This document shows, one piece after another, positions 51,898 through 61,033 of a DNA stretch of 64,000 bases (position 1 is the stretch's first letter; each line of letters begins with the position of its first letter). Position numbers and translations under genes: made by a program. Where the stretch lies: positions 233,053-297,052 of the forward strand of contig NZ_JANCMW010000004.1 in assembly GCF_029207565.1 (NCBI RefSeq), given 5' to 3'. The notes under the pieces were generated by a model, which did not search any database, was not told the origin of the DNA, and was given only the letters and a program-made list of their open reading frames with translations. The DNA is from Marinobacter iranensis. GTDB lineage: Bacteria > Pseudomonadota > Gammaproteobacteria > Pseudomonadales > Oleiphilaceae.

Positions 51898-53025
51898 TCA
51901 CAATCCTATCCTACGGCTGAACGCCCTCGCCACGAAGGGTGGGCTGGCCGCCTGGATGTGATACAGCGCCTTGAGTAGAGGACTACGAACTACCTGGAAC
52001 GTAGAGAAGTGCAGTGCTTCCCCATGAAAATGCGATTTATAGAACTGCTTTTTACCCATTCCGGCCAGCAGATCATAAGCGCTCGTTCTCCCCTGCCTGA
52101 AAGCAGCTTCAATGGCAAAACCCAGATGAAGATAACCAAGCGACACTTTCGTGTCGAAATCCTCCTCATACCCGGCTTGAAGATTATACCGACAGCCGCG
52201 AACCACCACATCGTACAGAACAGAAACACAATGATTGTTATACAGGATCAGGCTCATAGCCGGCTCACCATCACATTGGTATAGCCTCTGCAGGAGCAAG
52301 CGATGGAACCTCAGTGCCTCCCTGTCAAACGCCGGTTTCCCCCAACGCTTCCTATGGAAAGCATTAAGGCGATCAAAAAAGTCCCCGTCGCGAGTTTCAT
52401 CATAGTCAAGAAAAACAAGTTCGCCCTGCTGCCTCAGGTACCCTCGGCGGTTATAGGCTTTAAGCCGGGTATGCTTCCCAAGCGCACCCAACCAGTCATC
52501 AAAGCGGCCAGTCGTGTCAATGCGAATGCCTGTATCATCGGTACGATGAATAATTCGGTAGCCAAGGTCGTCAAAGCCACCGGCTTTCAGGTTCTCCACC
52601 TGATCCCCGGGCACATCCGAACAGATCAGCTCGTCCCAGCCCAGATGTTCCAGCGCCGAAACAATCGCCGCTGTGACTTTCCGCTCATAGCCCCGGCGGG
52701 CAATGATTCCGCAATACTCCGTGCGCACAGTTGGCGCAAGTCGCCAGGCATTGCCGAGCATGTAAAGGCGGGCAACCCGAACCCCGGCAGGTGTCACCAG
52801 AATCCGACGGCAGAAAGGGCCAATGCCAACAAGTTCACCCCGCTGGTCAAAAGCACCCAGCAGTACCAGTTCCATGCCCAGAACCTGAGACCAGGTTTCC
52901 CACCAGCTATAAAGCCAGGGCCAGCTCATGAACAATGGGTTGGCGTCAGATGCAGCAAGGCACGCCTGCCACTCCTCTGCCATGGCGGCGAAACCTGCCT
53001 CGGAAACCGGTTTGACACTCAGCAT
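51898..53025 (-). CDS. FemAB/CelD-like GNAT acyltransferase
   Basis: 375 residues. A bilobal GNAT-6/FemAB-type protein: N-lobe FMSWPWLYSWWETWSQ and LVLLGAFDQRGELVGIGPFC; C-lobe LDYDETRDGDFFDRLNAFHR and DLLAGMGKKQFYKSHF. The KKxFYK motif near the end is typical of this group, which transfers acetyl or aminoacyl groups and occurs in exopolysaccharide clusters. GGAGGG lies seven bases before the ATG, and the gene overlaps the preceding GNAT gene by seven bases. Acyl donor unknown. Confidence 0.85.
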   Translation of the reverse strand: MLSVKPVSEAGFAAMAEEWQACLAASDANPLFMSWPWLYSWWETWSQVLGMELVLLGAFDQRGELVGIGPFCRRILVTPAGVRVARLYMLGNAWRLAPTVRTEYCGIIARRGYERKVTAAIVSALEHLGWDELICSDVPGDQVENLKAGGFDDLGYRIIHRTDDTGIRIDTTGRFDDWLGALGKHTRLKAYNRRGYLRQQGELVFLDYDETRDGDFFDRLNAFHRKRWGKPAFDREALRFHRLLLQRLYQCDGEPAMSLILYNNHCVSVLYDVVVRGCRYNLQAGYEEDFDTKVSLGYLHLGFAIEAAFRQGRTSAYDLLAGMGKKQFYKSHFHGEALHFSTFQVVRSPLLKALYHIQAASPPFVARAFSRRIGL

Positions 53026-54119
53026 GACACACCCTCCGCAGCCGACACGCCCGGCACCGTTTCCGTAGTGTAAAAATCACCGGCGGCCTGTAGGAACTCA
53101 CCATCGGAGTCGCCAGCCATAATAAACCAGGCAGATGATCCGGCAGAGTTCTCCGCGCCAGGTTCATATACATAGAAACGTGGCCGGCCCCTGAGCTGAA
53201 CGAATCCTTCAGTCAGAAATGTTTTTGCCAACTCAGGATCCGAAGTAACAGAAACCACCTGGCTGGCATGGGGCCAGTGACGCGCTGCAGCCCTCACAAG
53301 AGTGTGCTTAAGTGGCCGGTTTCGGGCCGGACCGCAATAGTCGACAATACGTAGCGTGCCCCGGCTGAAGCGGGTAACCAGTATTGCGGCCAGCTCATCA
53401 CCCTTCCAGGCGCAAACAAACCCATACCGGCCCAACGGGTGCCGTTGGTAACGCCAGTCAAGGTAGACAAAATTTCTTTGAACAATCCTTTCGTAGTCCG
53501 GGGCGCAACGCGTCCAGAGTGAATCTACCCGTCCTTTCTCGGGAAGGCTTGAGCGGACATGAACACGAACTCCGTCGGCATCCGGTGCAGCAGAGGAAGC
53601 CAGCCGGAGCCTGTTCAACCACTGGAGACAGGTCAGTAACCAGCTACGAAGCCCCCTGCGCCGGCGCAGCATCCTGAAACTTCTTACAGAGTCATCAGGC
53701 ACCCAACCAAGGTGACGAAGTACCTTGCTGGCCCGATTGCTGATTCCAAAGGCCATAATCACAGGCGCCTTCCGGTGCAGCTCGTGCTTGATGGCACTCC
53801 CTAGCCCCTGCCCTCGCCACTGCTCAGCAAGGTAAAAGTCACAGCTCCATAAAACCTGTATGTCTTTGCCCCGTGCCTTTGCACGAACGGCCATCACTCC
53901 GTTGAATCCCACTACCCTGTCCTCGTCATCAACCAGCACAACGGGCGTAAAGGGCAAACCGAAAGGATTGGACTCAAACTGCCACTGCCACAATTCCGCC
54001 TTGTAGGGCACGTCCCTGAAGAGCCTGAGCACACCTGCCCGATACTTCGGCTGCCAGGGAACACATCGGGGTAGGCCGCTTTCCGCGGAGACAGCACTGA
54101 CGTTCGCATCCTGTGTCAT
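53019..54119 (-). CDS. GNAT family N-acetyltransferase
   Basis: 366 residues. The acetyl-CoA-binding motif A (EQWRGQGLGSAIKHELHRK, near 96-114) is clear, followed by VIMAFGISNRASKVLRHLGW. A second half resembles another degenerate GNAT lobe. It overlaps the GT2 gene before it by four bases (ATGA). Likely acylates an amino sugar of the polysaccharide, or a precursor. The substrate is inferred only from the operon. Confidence 0.83.
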   Translation of the reverse strand: MTQDANVSAVSAESGLPRCVPWQPKYRAGVLRLFRDVPYKAELWQWQFESNPFGLPFTPVVLVDDEDRVVGFNGVMAVRAKARGKDIQVLWSCDFYLAEQWRGQGLGSAIKHELHRKAPVIMAFGISNRASKVLRHLGWVPDDSVRSFRMLRRRRGLRSWLLTCLQWLNRLRLASSAAPDADGVRVHVRSSLPEKGRVDSLWTRCAPDYERIVQRNFVYLDWRYQRHPLGRYGFVCAWKGDELAAILVTRFSRGTLRIVDYCGPARNRPLKHTLVRAAARHWPHASQVVSVTSDPELAKTFLTEGFVQLRGRPRFYVYEPGAENSAGSSAWFIMAGDSDGEFLQAAGDFYTTETVPGVSAAEGVSC

Positions 54120-54991
54120 TTCCGGGGCACCATAACGCGATACAGCGCTTTCCAGACAACCGAATCCAGCGGCGCATTGCTGAAAGCCTCTGCAATGGCG
54201 CCGATCGCGCTACCACGCTTACCAACACGGGAGAGGTACCTCGCCTTACGGCAGTAAAACCGGGCTACCCCCCAGCGCCGATCCCCCGGAGACAGAACCT
54301 GGCCATACCTGGCCAGAAACTCCCGGATAATCCGCTCGTTCGCAGCAAACCGTCTGCGTTTATCGGATGAAATCTGATCCGCCATTACCCGATAAGACGC
54401 GACAATATCCGGCTCATATTGATAGTAGTATCGGGCCGAAAACCTCAGCCAGAGCTCGTAGTCATCAGCCACACCAACCGAAGTATCGAAGCCTCCCATC
54501 TCATCAAAGCACCGTCGTCTTACCAACGCCGTGGTAATGCTCACGCTGTTGTCAGCCAACAGATATCGTGTGATCCGGCCGGAATAACGCTTCATGTTCT
54601 CAATGCTGATAACCGTTCCCTGCTCATCAATCACCGCCTCGTCACCATGGACGATATCAACCTCGGGATTTGCGCGCAGAACAGCCAGTTGTTTCTCCAG
54701 TTTTTCTGGAGCCCACATATCATCTGAATCGAGAAATGCGATAAAGTCGCCCCTCGCCTGCTCAAGGGCAAGATTACGAGCATGACTCTGGCCCTGATTC
54801 TCCTGGTAGAAATAACGAACTCGCCCGTCAGCAAGGAAAGGCTCCAGCACTTTTACAGTATCGTCTTCAGAACCATCGTCCACTATGATGAGCTCAAGAT
54901 CAGCGTAGGTCTGAGCCAGAACACTGGAAACCGCATCCGGCAGGAACCGTGCCCTGTTGTAAGTTGGTGTCACTACGCTAACGGTCGCCAT
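54116..54991 (-). CDS. Family 2 glycosyltransferase, paralog A
   Basis: 291 residues. GT-A fold: VSVVTPTYNRARFLPDAVSS, VDDGSEDDT, and the metal-binding DSDD in GDFIAFLDSDDMW. Acceptor-side motif VADDYELWLRFSA. No membrane helices, so cytosolic or peripheral. Closely similar to the next gene (55023-55907), suggesting tandem duplication. Overlaps the GNAT gene by four bases. Confidence 0.92.
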   Translation of the reverse strand: MATVSVVTPTYNRARFLPDAVSSVLAQTYADLELIIVDDGSEDDTVKVLEPFLADGRVRYFYQENQGQSHARNLALEQARGDFIAFLDSDDMWAPEKLEKQLAVLRANPEVDIVHGDEAVIDEQGTVISIENMKRYSGRITRYLLADNSVSITTALVRRRCFDEMGGFDTSVGVADDYELWLRFSARYYYQYEPDIVASYRVMADQISSDKRRRFAANERIIREFLARYGQVLSPGDRRWGVARFYCRKARYLSRVGKRGSAIGAIAEAFSNAPLDSVVWKALYRVMVPRK

Positions 54992-55022
54992 TGCAAGCCC
55001 TCGATACTATTCCCGCCAACTT

Positions 55023-55907
55023 TTACTTCAGCAGAACAGCGGCAAGACTGCGCCAGGAGGCACGCCGCAACGGTCGTAATCTAAGTGCCTTTAGCATCTC
55101 CGTCATTGCCTCGCTCCTGGCCCCCTGACTTGCCAGATAGCGGGCCTTCCTACTGTGAAAGGCTGCAAACCCTGAATCGAAATCCTGCTCTGACATGGCA
55201 TCCGGAAATTCCCGTCTGAAGTCGGTAATGATCTGCCAGTTGGAGTCAAAACGCCGGGTCTTGTCAGAGGAAATCTGGTCGTCCATCACTCGATAGTACG
55301 CAAAAAATTCAGGAACATAGAGGAACCGGAACCTCGCTGAAAACCGGAGCCACAAGTCATAGTCGTCGGCAACCCGACGTTTACCACTCATAGCACCCAA
55401 CTCGTCAAAACACCGACGCTTTGCCATTGCCGTGTTCATGCTCACGCAGTTGTCTCGAATCATGTACCTGGCTATATGGCCCGAGTACCGACTCATGTTC
55501 TTTCGGGTAACTTCCTTCCCCGTCTCATCAATAATGATGATGTCTCCGTAGATAACATCGTAATCCGAATGTTGCCTGAAAAGCTCAACCTGCTTTTCCA
55601 GCTTCTCAGGGGGCCAGTAATTGTCAGAATCGAGGAAGCACACGAAATCTCCTTTTGCCTCGGAGATCGCAAGGTTGCGGGCAACACTTTGCCCTTGATT
55701 CTCTTGGTGGAAATAACGAACGCGAGAGTCCGCCAGCGCAGGCTCCAACAGCTCCCGGGTATTGTCTGTGGAACCGTCGTCTACGATCAGCAATTCAAAA
55801 TTCGCGTAGGTCTGGGCGAGAACACTGTTAACCGCCTGCTCTATAAAATCAGCCCTGTTATAGGTTGGGGTGACGATGCTCACCAGGGGGTTAGCAGGCG
55901 TATTCAT
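55023..55907 (-). CDS. Family 2 glycosyltransferase, paralog B
   Basis: 294 residues from ATG 55905-55907, six bases after AGGAG; the longer start is not needed. GT-A motifs VSIVTPTYNRADFIEQAVNS, VDDGSTDNT and DSDN in GDFVCFLDSDNYW, then VADDYDLWLRFSA. More than half the residues match paralog A by eye, with Asp to Asn at the last DSDD position. Overlaps the end of the asparagine synthase gene by 17 bases. Confidence 0.92.
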   Translation of the reverse strand: MNTPANPLVSIVTPTYNRADFIEQAVNSVLAQTYANFELLIVDDGSTDNTRELLEPALADSRVRYFHQENQGQSVARNLAISEAKGDFVCFLDSDNYWPPEKLEKQVELFRQHSDYDVIYGDIIIIDETGKEVTRKNMSRYSGHIARYMIRDNCVSMNTAMAKRRCFDELGAMSGKRRVADDYDLWLRFSARFRFLYVPEFFAYYRVMDDQISSDKTRRFDSNWQIITDFRREFPDAMSEQDFDSGFAAFHSRKARYLASQGARSEAMTEMLKALRLRPLRRASWRSLAAVLLK

Positions 55908-57864
55908 CTTTGTCTCCTGTGCCAATACATGTTCCCTGTTCTTTTAACCAAGCCTGAAACATCAAAATACCCCACAACTCAAAACTGTAGTCTTCACGCC
56001 CCGAAAGGTGTTCACTCCAAACCTGCCGAACCATGGCCGTCTTCCAGTAACCCTGCTCTCTCAGCCTCAACGGATCCAGAAGATCCTCCGCCCACTCCCG
56101 CAAAGACCCTCTCAGCCACGCCGCGACAGGAACCGCAAAACCCTGTTTTGGTCGCTCAATCAGTTCCCGCGGCACATGGCGGTATAGCACCGACCGAAGC
56201 ACCTGCTTACCAACGTTCCCCTGCATGCTAAGAGTCGCAGGCAGCCCCATGGCAAACGACACCACCCGATGGTTCAGCATAGGAATACGGGTTTCCAAGC
56301 TGCAGGCCATGGCGGCGCGGTCCACTTTGGTCAGGATATCGTCTGGCAGGTACCAGTTCAGGTCCCGCCACATCAGCGTTTTAAGGTCCTCATCTGGCAC
56401 CTCAGCGGGAAGCGGCCCGGTCAGGCCATAGCTGCCCTCACCTGATTCCCCCAACGCCATGGCCGGATCAGGCCATACAGAAACAGACTGGCGGTAGAAC
56501 TCGGACAGGTTATGGGCGGAAGCCGTGGCGCGGGCCCGTGCCAGACGGAACTGGATTGCATCTGCACTGCGCTCTTTCTGAGAGGGCACCAAGGTACGAA
56601 TAGCCTGAGCCGCCAATCCCGGCGGCAGCAGACTGGCCAGCGATTTCAGCCGCGAACCAAGCGAACCGCGCCGCTGCCACCCGCGCAACATGCCTGGATA
56701 ACGGGTGTAGCCACAAAACAGCTCATCCCCGCCATCGCCAGACAGAGCAACCGTCACTTTCTTACGAGTCATTTCACTGACCAGAAACGTGGGAATCTGG
56801 GACGAATCCGCGAAGGGTTCATCGTATATTTTGCCCAGCAACGGAATGACCTTAAGGGCGTCCTGCTCGGTCACATACAGCTCAGTATGGTCGGTGCCCA
56901 GATGCTGTGCCACTGCAGCCGCATGCTCTGCCTCATTAAACCCCTCTTCATTAAAACCGATACTGAACGTTTTGACCGGGGTCGAAGCCTGCTTCTGCAT
57001 CAGGGCAACGACAGTTGAGGAATCCACCCCGCCGGAGAGAAAGGCCCCCAGCGGCACATCAGACACCATCTGCTCGCCGATCACCTCAGTGAGCAACTCT
57101 TCCAGGTGGTTCGCAGCAGTCTCCACTGTCCAGTCCCGAGACTCCGTAAACTGATCTTCAAGGCGCCAATAGCGGGAGGGTTCCGGTAGTCTCCCGGATT
57201 CAATGCCAGCAAGGTCAATGGTAATGAACGAAGAAGGCGGCAGTTTGAAAATGCCGGAGTAGATTGTGTGGGGCGCAGGAATGAGATTGTGGCGTACCAG
57301 AAGCGGCAAGGCGCTACGATTGATCTCGCCCTTCCATTGAGGGTGTTGCTGCAACGCCTTGAGTTCCGAGCCAAAGACCAAGGCACTGCCCTGCCAGCCG
57401 TAATAAAGTGGCTTTTCGCCCATCCGGTCCCGGGCAAGATAAAGCTTCAGCTCTTTCCTGTCCGCCAATGCAAAGGCAAACATACCGCTGAAGCGGGCCA
57501 ATGCCTGCTCCACACCCCAGGCCTCGAATGCAGCAAGCATCACTTCGGTGTCGGAATGACCGCGAAACCGGGCACCGGCTCCTTCAAGCTCGGTTTTCAG
57601 GTTACGGAAGTTATAGACCTCACCGTTAAAGGAAATTACGTACCGACCAGACTCGGATGCCATGGGCTGGGCGCCAAATTCGGACAAGTCGATAATGGAA
57701 AGGCGGCGGTGCGAAAGCCCAAGGCCCATCTCCCCACTAAACCACACACCACCGGCATCCGGCCCACGGTGTAGAATGGCCTGGCCCATGCCATCCAGGA
57801 TAGACTCGTATTGCTCTTTGCTGCCGGGTAAATCCGGCCCGGCAAACCCTGCAATCCCGCACAT
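55891..57864 (-). CDS. asnB: Glutamine-hydrolysing asparagine synthase-like amidotransferase
   Basis: 657 residues. N-terminal class II glutaminase with catalytic C2 (MCGIAGF), RRLSIIDLSE and NGEVYNF. The C-terminal synthetase domain has the PP-loop SGGVDSS (277-283) and SGDGGDELFCGY. ATP- and glutamine-dependent amidation. AsnB paralogs are common in exosortase A loci and are suspected to amidate a uronic acid or amino-acid substituent of the polysaccharide rather than make bulk asparagine; that role is inference. 17 bases after the flippase gene. Confidence 0.92.
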   Translation of the reverse strand: MCGIAGFAGPDLPGSKEQYESILDGMGQAILHRGPDAGGVWFSGEMGLGLSHRRLSIIDLSEFGAQPMASESGRYVISFNGEVYNFRNLKTELEGAGARFRGHSDTEVMLAAFEAWGVEQALARFSGMFAFALADRKELKLYLARDRMGEKPLYYGWQGSALVFGSELKALQQHPQWKGEINRSALPLLVRHNLIPAPHTIYSGIFKLPPSSFITIDLAGIESGRLPEPSRYWRLEDQFTESRDWTVETAANHLEELLTEVIGEQMVSDVPLGAFLSGGVDSSTVVALMQKQASTPVKTFSIGFNEEGFNEAEHAAAVAQHLGTDHTELYVTEQDALKVIPLLGKIYDEPFADSSQIPTFLVSEMTRKKVTVALSGDGGDELFCGYTRYPGMLRGWQRRGSLGSRLKSLASLLPPGLAAQAIRTLVPSQKERSADAIQFRLARARATASAHNLSEFYRQSVSVWPDPAMALGESGEGSYGLTGPLPAEVPDEDLKTLMWRDLNWYLPDDILTKVDRAAMACSLETRIPMLNHRVVSFAMGLPATLSMQGNVGKQVLRSVLYRHVPRELIERPKQGFAVPVAAWLRGSLREWAEDLLDPLRLREQGYWKTAMVRQVWSEHLSGREDYSFELWGILMFQAWLKEQGTCIGTGDKDEYAC

Positions 57865-57881
57865 TCAGAAAACTCCCTTTC

Positions 57882-59405
57882 TCATACGCTCCGCCTGAAA
57901 CGCGCAGGCATAATGCGCATCAGTATCTCGCGTTCATCTTTTCTGAGTGACATCAACCAATACAATACGCAATACACCACCGCCGAAACTACCACTGCGA
58001 GAACGATGTCCAGGTAACCCGGAAACCCATATTCAACCCGCCACCAGGCAAGGCCAATGCCCATAACGGTCACCGGAATAAGGGCGGGAAGCACCACGTG
58101 TTTCATGTACTGTGTCATAGTGATGCTCAGGTTGTTGGCAACAACCTTCAGGAATATGGGCATAACGACAAAAACCGGCAATACCGACCCGAGCGCTGCC
58201 CCTATAACACCATATTCAAACACCAGCCAGATACTGAGGCCTAGATTAACCAGCGCTGCCGGCGGCGCTACCTTGGCGAAAATCACATGTTTATTGATCG
58301 CCGTCAGGTAACGGCTAGCGAACGGATTGATCATTGGTATCAGAGTGTAGGTCACCAGTAACACCATGATTGCATCCACTTGCGCGGGGTCAAACTCACC
58401 CTTCATCCAGATGGCGATAAACGGCCCACCGATAAGGCAAATGCCAACACCCATAGGGATAACCAGCGCCACAACAAGTTTGCTAACGATCATATAAATC
58501 GATTTGATCTTGCCTTGGTGGCCCCGCGCATTCAGGTCGCTGAAAACCGGCATGAAAGTATGGGTAAGCGTCATGGTAATGGTGGATATATAGCCCACCA
58601 AAGTAGCCGGTATGGTGTATACAGGCAATGCAGCCGGTCCGAGTATAGAGCCAATTACAAGCTTATCTGATAGACGTTCAACTTTGGAGGCGGCCCCTTG
58701 AATAAATGTCTTGAAGCCGAAAGAAAGCATCTCACGCAGTTTCTCCCAGGAGAAGTACCGCACGCTCGGGTAGAGTACGCCGAGCGCAGGTTTCAGCAGA
58801 ACGGCGCCAAAAATCAAAAGTTTTATCACCTGCGATAATGCTCCCAGGCCAACCAACAGGGCAAGCCCGTTCTCCGGTGTCATATAAATGTAGCTAATAA
58901 CTGCAATAGCAATGGTCAGCACAATATTGACCATATTCTTGAAATAGTAGCGCTGAAGTCCCTCCAGAAAACTACCTACAACGAGCTTCGGAAAGGCAAA
59001 GAATATCTGGGCACCCACGAACAGGAGAAAAAGCACATACTTGGTGCTCGTCTCGCTATCCTCAGGATTCAGCCATTCCGGGTATACCATTGCCCATACC
59101 CAGAAAAATGTTGCCAGTAACAAACCTACCATGCCCAGGAACGCCAATGCGCACGCATAAACTGTCAACAGCTGATCTCGATCTTTCTGGGCGTTATGCA
59201 TCGATACAAACCGACTAACCGTCGGCCGCATTCCCAGATCAAGCATCCCCATATAACCAACGAGAGCCAGAATCATTTCCCGGAGCCCGTAGTCATAGTG
59301 CCCCATCAACTTCAGATAAATAGGGGCCATAATGAAAGTCACGACCATACTGACAATCAGTTGCGCCATGTTGGAGCTGGTATTTACAAGTATCCGTTTA
59401 AGCAT
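57882..59405 (-). CDS. Wzx-like polysaccharide flippase (MOP family)
   Basis: 507 residues with about 12-14 membrane helices, from LVNTSSNMAQLIVSMVVTFI to the last near 465-485, and the MOP/Wzx-like start. Conserved-looking features: GLREMILALVGYMGMLDLGM and FGFKTFIQGAASKVERLSDK. It would move undecaprenyl-linked repeat units across the inner membrane. Fits a Wzx/Wzy route, though no Wzy polymerase is visible in this window. Preceded by the ATP-grasp gene with a 35-base gap. Confidence 0.9.
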   Translation of the reverse strand: MLKRILVNTSSNMAQLIVSMVVTFIMAPIYLKLMGHYDYGLREMILALVGYMGMLDLGMRPTVSRFVSMHNAQKDRDQLLTVYACALAFLGMVGLLLATFFWVWAMVYPEWLNPEDSETSTKYVLFLLFVGAQIFFAFPKLVVGSFLEGLQRYYFKNMVNIVLTIAIAVISYIYMTPENGLALLVGLGALSQVIKLLIFGAVLLKPALGVLYPSVRYFSWEKLREMLSFGFKTFIQGAASKVERLSDKLVIGSILGPAALPVYTIPATLVGYISTITMTLTHTFMPVFSDLNARGHQGKIKSIYMIVSKLVVALVIPMGVGICLIGGPFIAIWMKGEFDPAQVDAIMVLLVTYTLIPMINPFASRYLTAINKHVIFAKVAPPAALVNLGLSIWLVFEYGVIGAALGSVLPVFVVMPIFLKVVANNLSITMTQYMKHVVLPALIPVTVMGIGLAWWRVEYGFPGYLDIVLAVVVSAVVYCVLYWLMSLRKDEREILMRIMPARFRRSV

Positions 59406-59440
59406 CGATCAATAACTACTCAAGTAAGGGAATCCAGACA

Positions 59441-61033
59441 TTAGTGTCGGCGTTTTATTACGCGACCAAAAGACCTTCGCACAAGAGAAGTAATTTTCAG
59501 TGCGTACCATACAACCCCTGGGCGCAAGTCCCCTCTTGCCCATAGAGCATCAGCCACAGTTCCTCGTGTAGCTGGCCAGATACCCTGCCATCCCTTCTGT
59601 TTGAGGCGAGCCAGGAAAACCAGCGACAAGTCCATCCATGTTGCCTGCCGCTGGGGCAGTGGTTCATAGAGAGTTGGGAGCCCGACGGCCTGTAGATACG
59701 CTGCCAACTGCAAGTTTACGCCTGCAGCCTCATTCACCGAATGGATGTTTTCCGGGCGGAAATTGGACTCGATATAAAACAATTCACCAGTAACGGGGTG
59801 GCGTTTGAACTCAACACCCAGCAAACCGCCCACACCAAAAGCCTGGAAAGTCCTGGCTACCTGCCGGTCGAGCTCCGGATCCTTCAGGGTTTCACCGGTG
59901 CCCATGCCTCCTTTTGTATTGTCTTCCAGCTTTCGTCCGGTAACGGACCACCTTACCTCGCCGTTGTCGCCACAGGTGACCAATGCAAATAGCAGGTTCT
60001 CAATACCGCCAGGCACGTACTCCTGTAACAGAATAGAGGCGCTCCCGGTGTCCAGAACCGGCTCCAACCGGGAGCGCAAATCATCCTCATTTTCCGCTAC
60101 AAATATCTTACCCCTGAAGGCGCCTTTTCTGGCGAGTTCAAGAGGCTTGCTGATAATGGGAAAAGTAAGATCAGCGAGGCAGTCCAGCGCCTGAATATTA
60201 TCGACCACCCTGCTCTCCGGTACACGGATACCGGCTGCGCTTACCGTATCAATCTGAACGCGCTTGTCATTGAAATGGCTGCACCTGTCGGGGTCGCTGA
60301 CGGCCCGGGCGAACCCCGAAATGGACGGCCAGATCCTCGCCAGTAAGGCGATGTCCAGATCCCCACCCGTAAATACTATCGGGCTGCAACCGCATTCCTC
60401 CGCAATATGGCGAATAGCGTCACAGATGACCTCGTCGCTACCTCCCCGGCAATCAAAAACTCCGCTGGTATACCGGCTGCTCCTGGCAATCAGCGCAGGT
60501 TCACCTCTTGTGAGCACACAATAGACTGGTACACCGCTTCCTCCCAGCGCCCTGACCTGGGCCAGGAGGTTGACGTTGGCCCGGCCAAGTACAATGGCAG
60601 GGGCGACAGGGCCGGACACAAGCGATTCAACCGGAAAATGCGGCTCAATGTTGGCAGCGCACAATCGTTGGCTAGCACCTATACACCCGGCAATGTGAAA
60701 GCCCTGCTCTAACAGGTTTCTGGCAAGCGGCAGATTGTTGTCAACACGAACCAGCAGTCGAGTAACCGTGTCCTGGGTAACGTCCAGGGTAGCCGACCTG
60801 TCCATCAACCCGACTGACTTCAGTTCTATCGTGGCGTCAAAGCTTTCGTTGACCGACTCGCCCGAAAGAATTAACTCCACGTACCGGTTGGCCTCCGCTG
60901 ATTCGGGAAAGTCCTCTGGCGAGAGCTCTCTGTATTGAAAGCGCTGACTATGTGGGTCGAAACCTTTGAGCTGGTCCAAGTCAGACGCTACCCCGGGCAC
61001 AGTGCGTGTTAACAGCAAATGCTTTCGCCTCAT
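59441..61033 (-). CDS. ATP-grasp ligase-like protein of the EPS operon
   Basis: 530 residues from ATG 61031-61033, which overlaps the GT4 stop as ATGA; a GTG nine bases upstream is less likely. The N-terminal half (about 1-240) is an unrecognised alpha/beta region (APAIVLGRANVNLLAQVRAL). The C-terminal ATP-grasp domain includes FPIISKPLELARKGAFRGKI, ILLQEYVPGGIENLLFALVT and GVEFKRHPVTGELFYIESNF. Such carboxylate-amine ligases join an amino acid or amine to a carboxylate. With asparagine synthase and GNAT proteins alongside, it may attach an amino acid to a sugar acid. That is inference. Confidence 0.82.
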   Translation of the reverse strand: MRRKHLLLTRTVPGVASDLDQLKGFDPHSQRFQYRELSPEDFPESAEANRYVELILSGESVNESFDATIELKSVGLMDRSATLDVTQDTVTRLLVRVDNNLPLARNLLEQGFHIAGCIGASQRLCAANIEPHFPVESLVSGPVAPAIVLGRANVNLLAQVRALGGSGVPVYCVLTRGEPALIARSSRYTSGVFDCRGGSDEVICDAIRHIAEECGCSPIVFTGGDLDIALLARIWPSISGFARAVSDPDRCSHFNDKRVQIDTVSAAGIRVPESRVVDNIQALDCLADLTFPIISKPLELARKGAFRGKIFVAENEDDLRSRLEPVLDTGSASILLQEYVPGGIENLLFALVTCGDNGEVRWSVTGRKLEDNTKGGMGTGETLKDPELDRQVARTFQAFGVGGLLGVEFKRHPVTGELFYIESNFRPENIHSVNEAAGVNLQLAAYLQAVGLPTLYEPLPQRQATWMDLSLVFLARLKQKGWQGIWPATRGTVADALWARGDLRPGVVWYALKITSLVRRSFGRVIKRRH

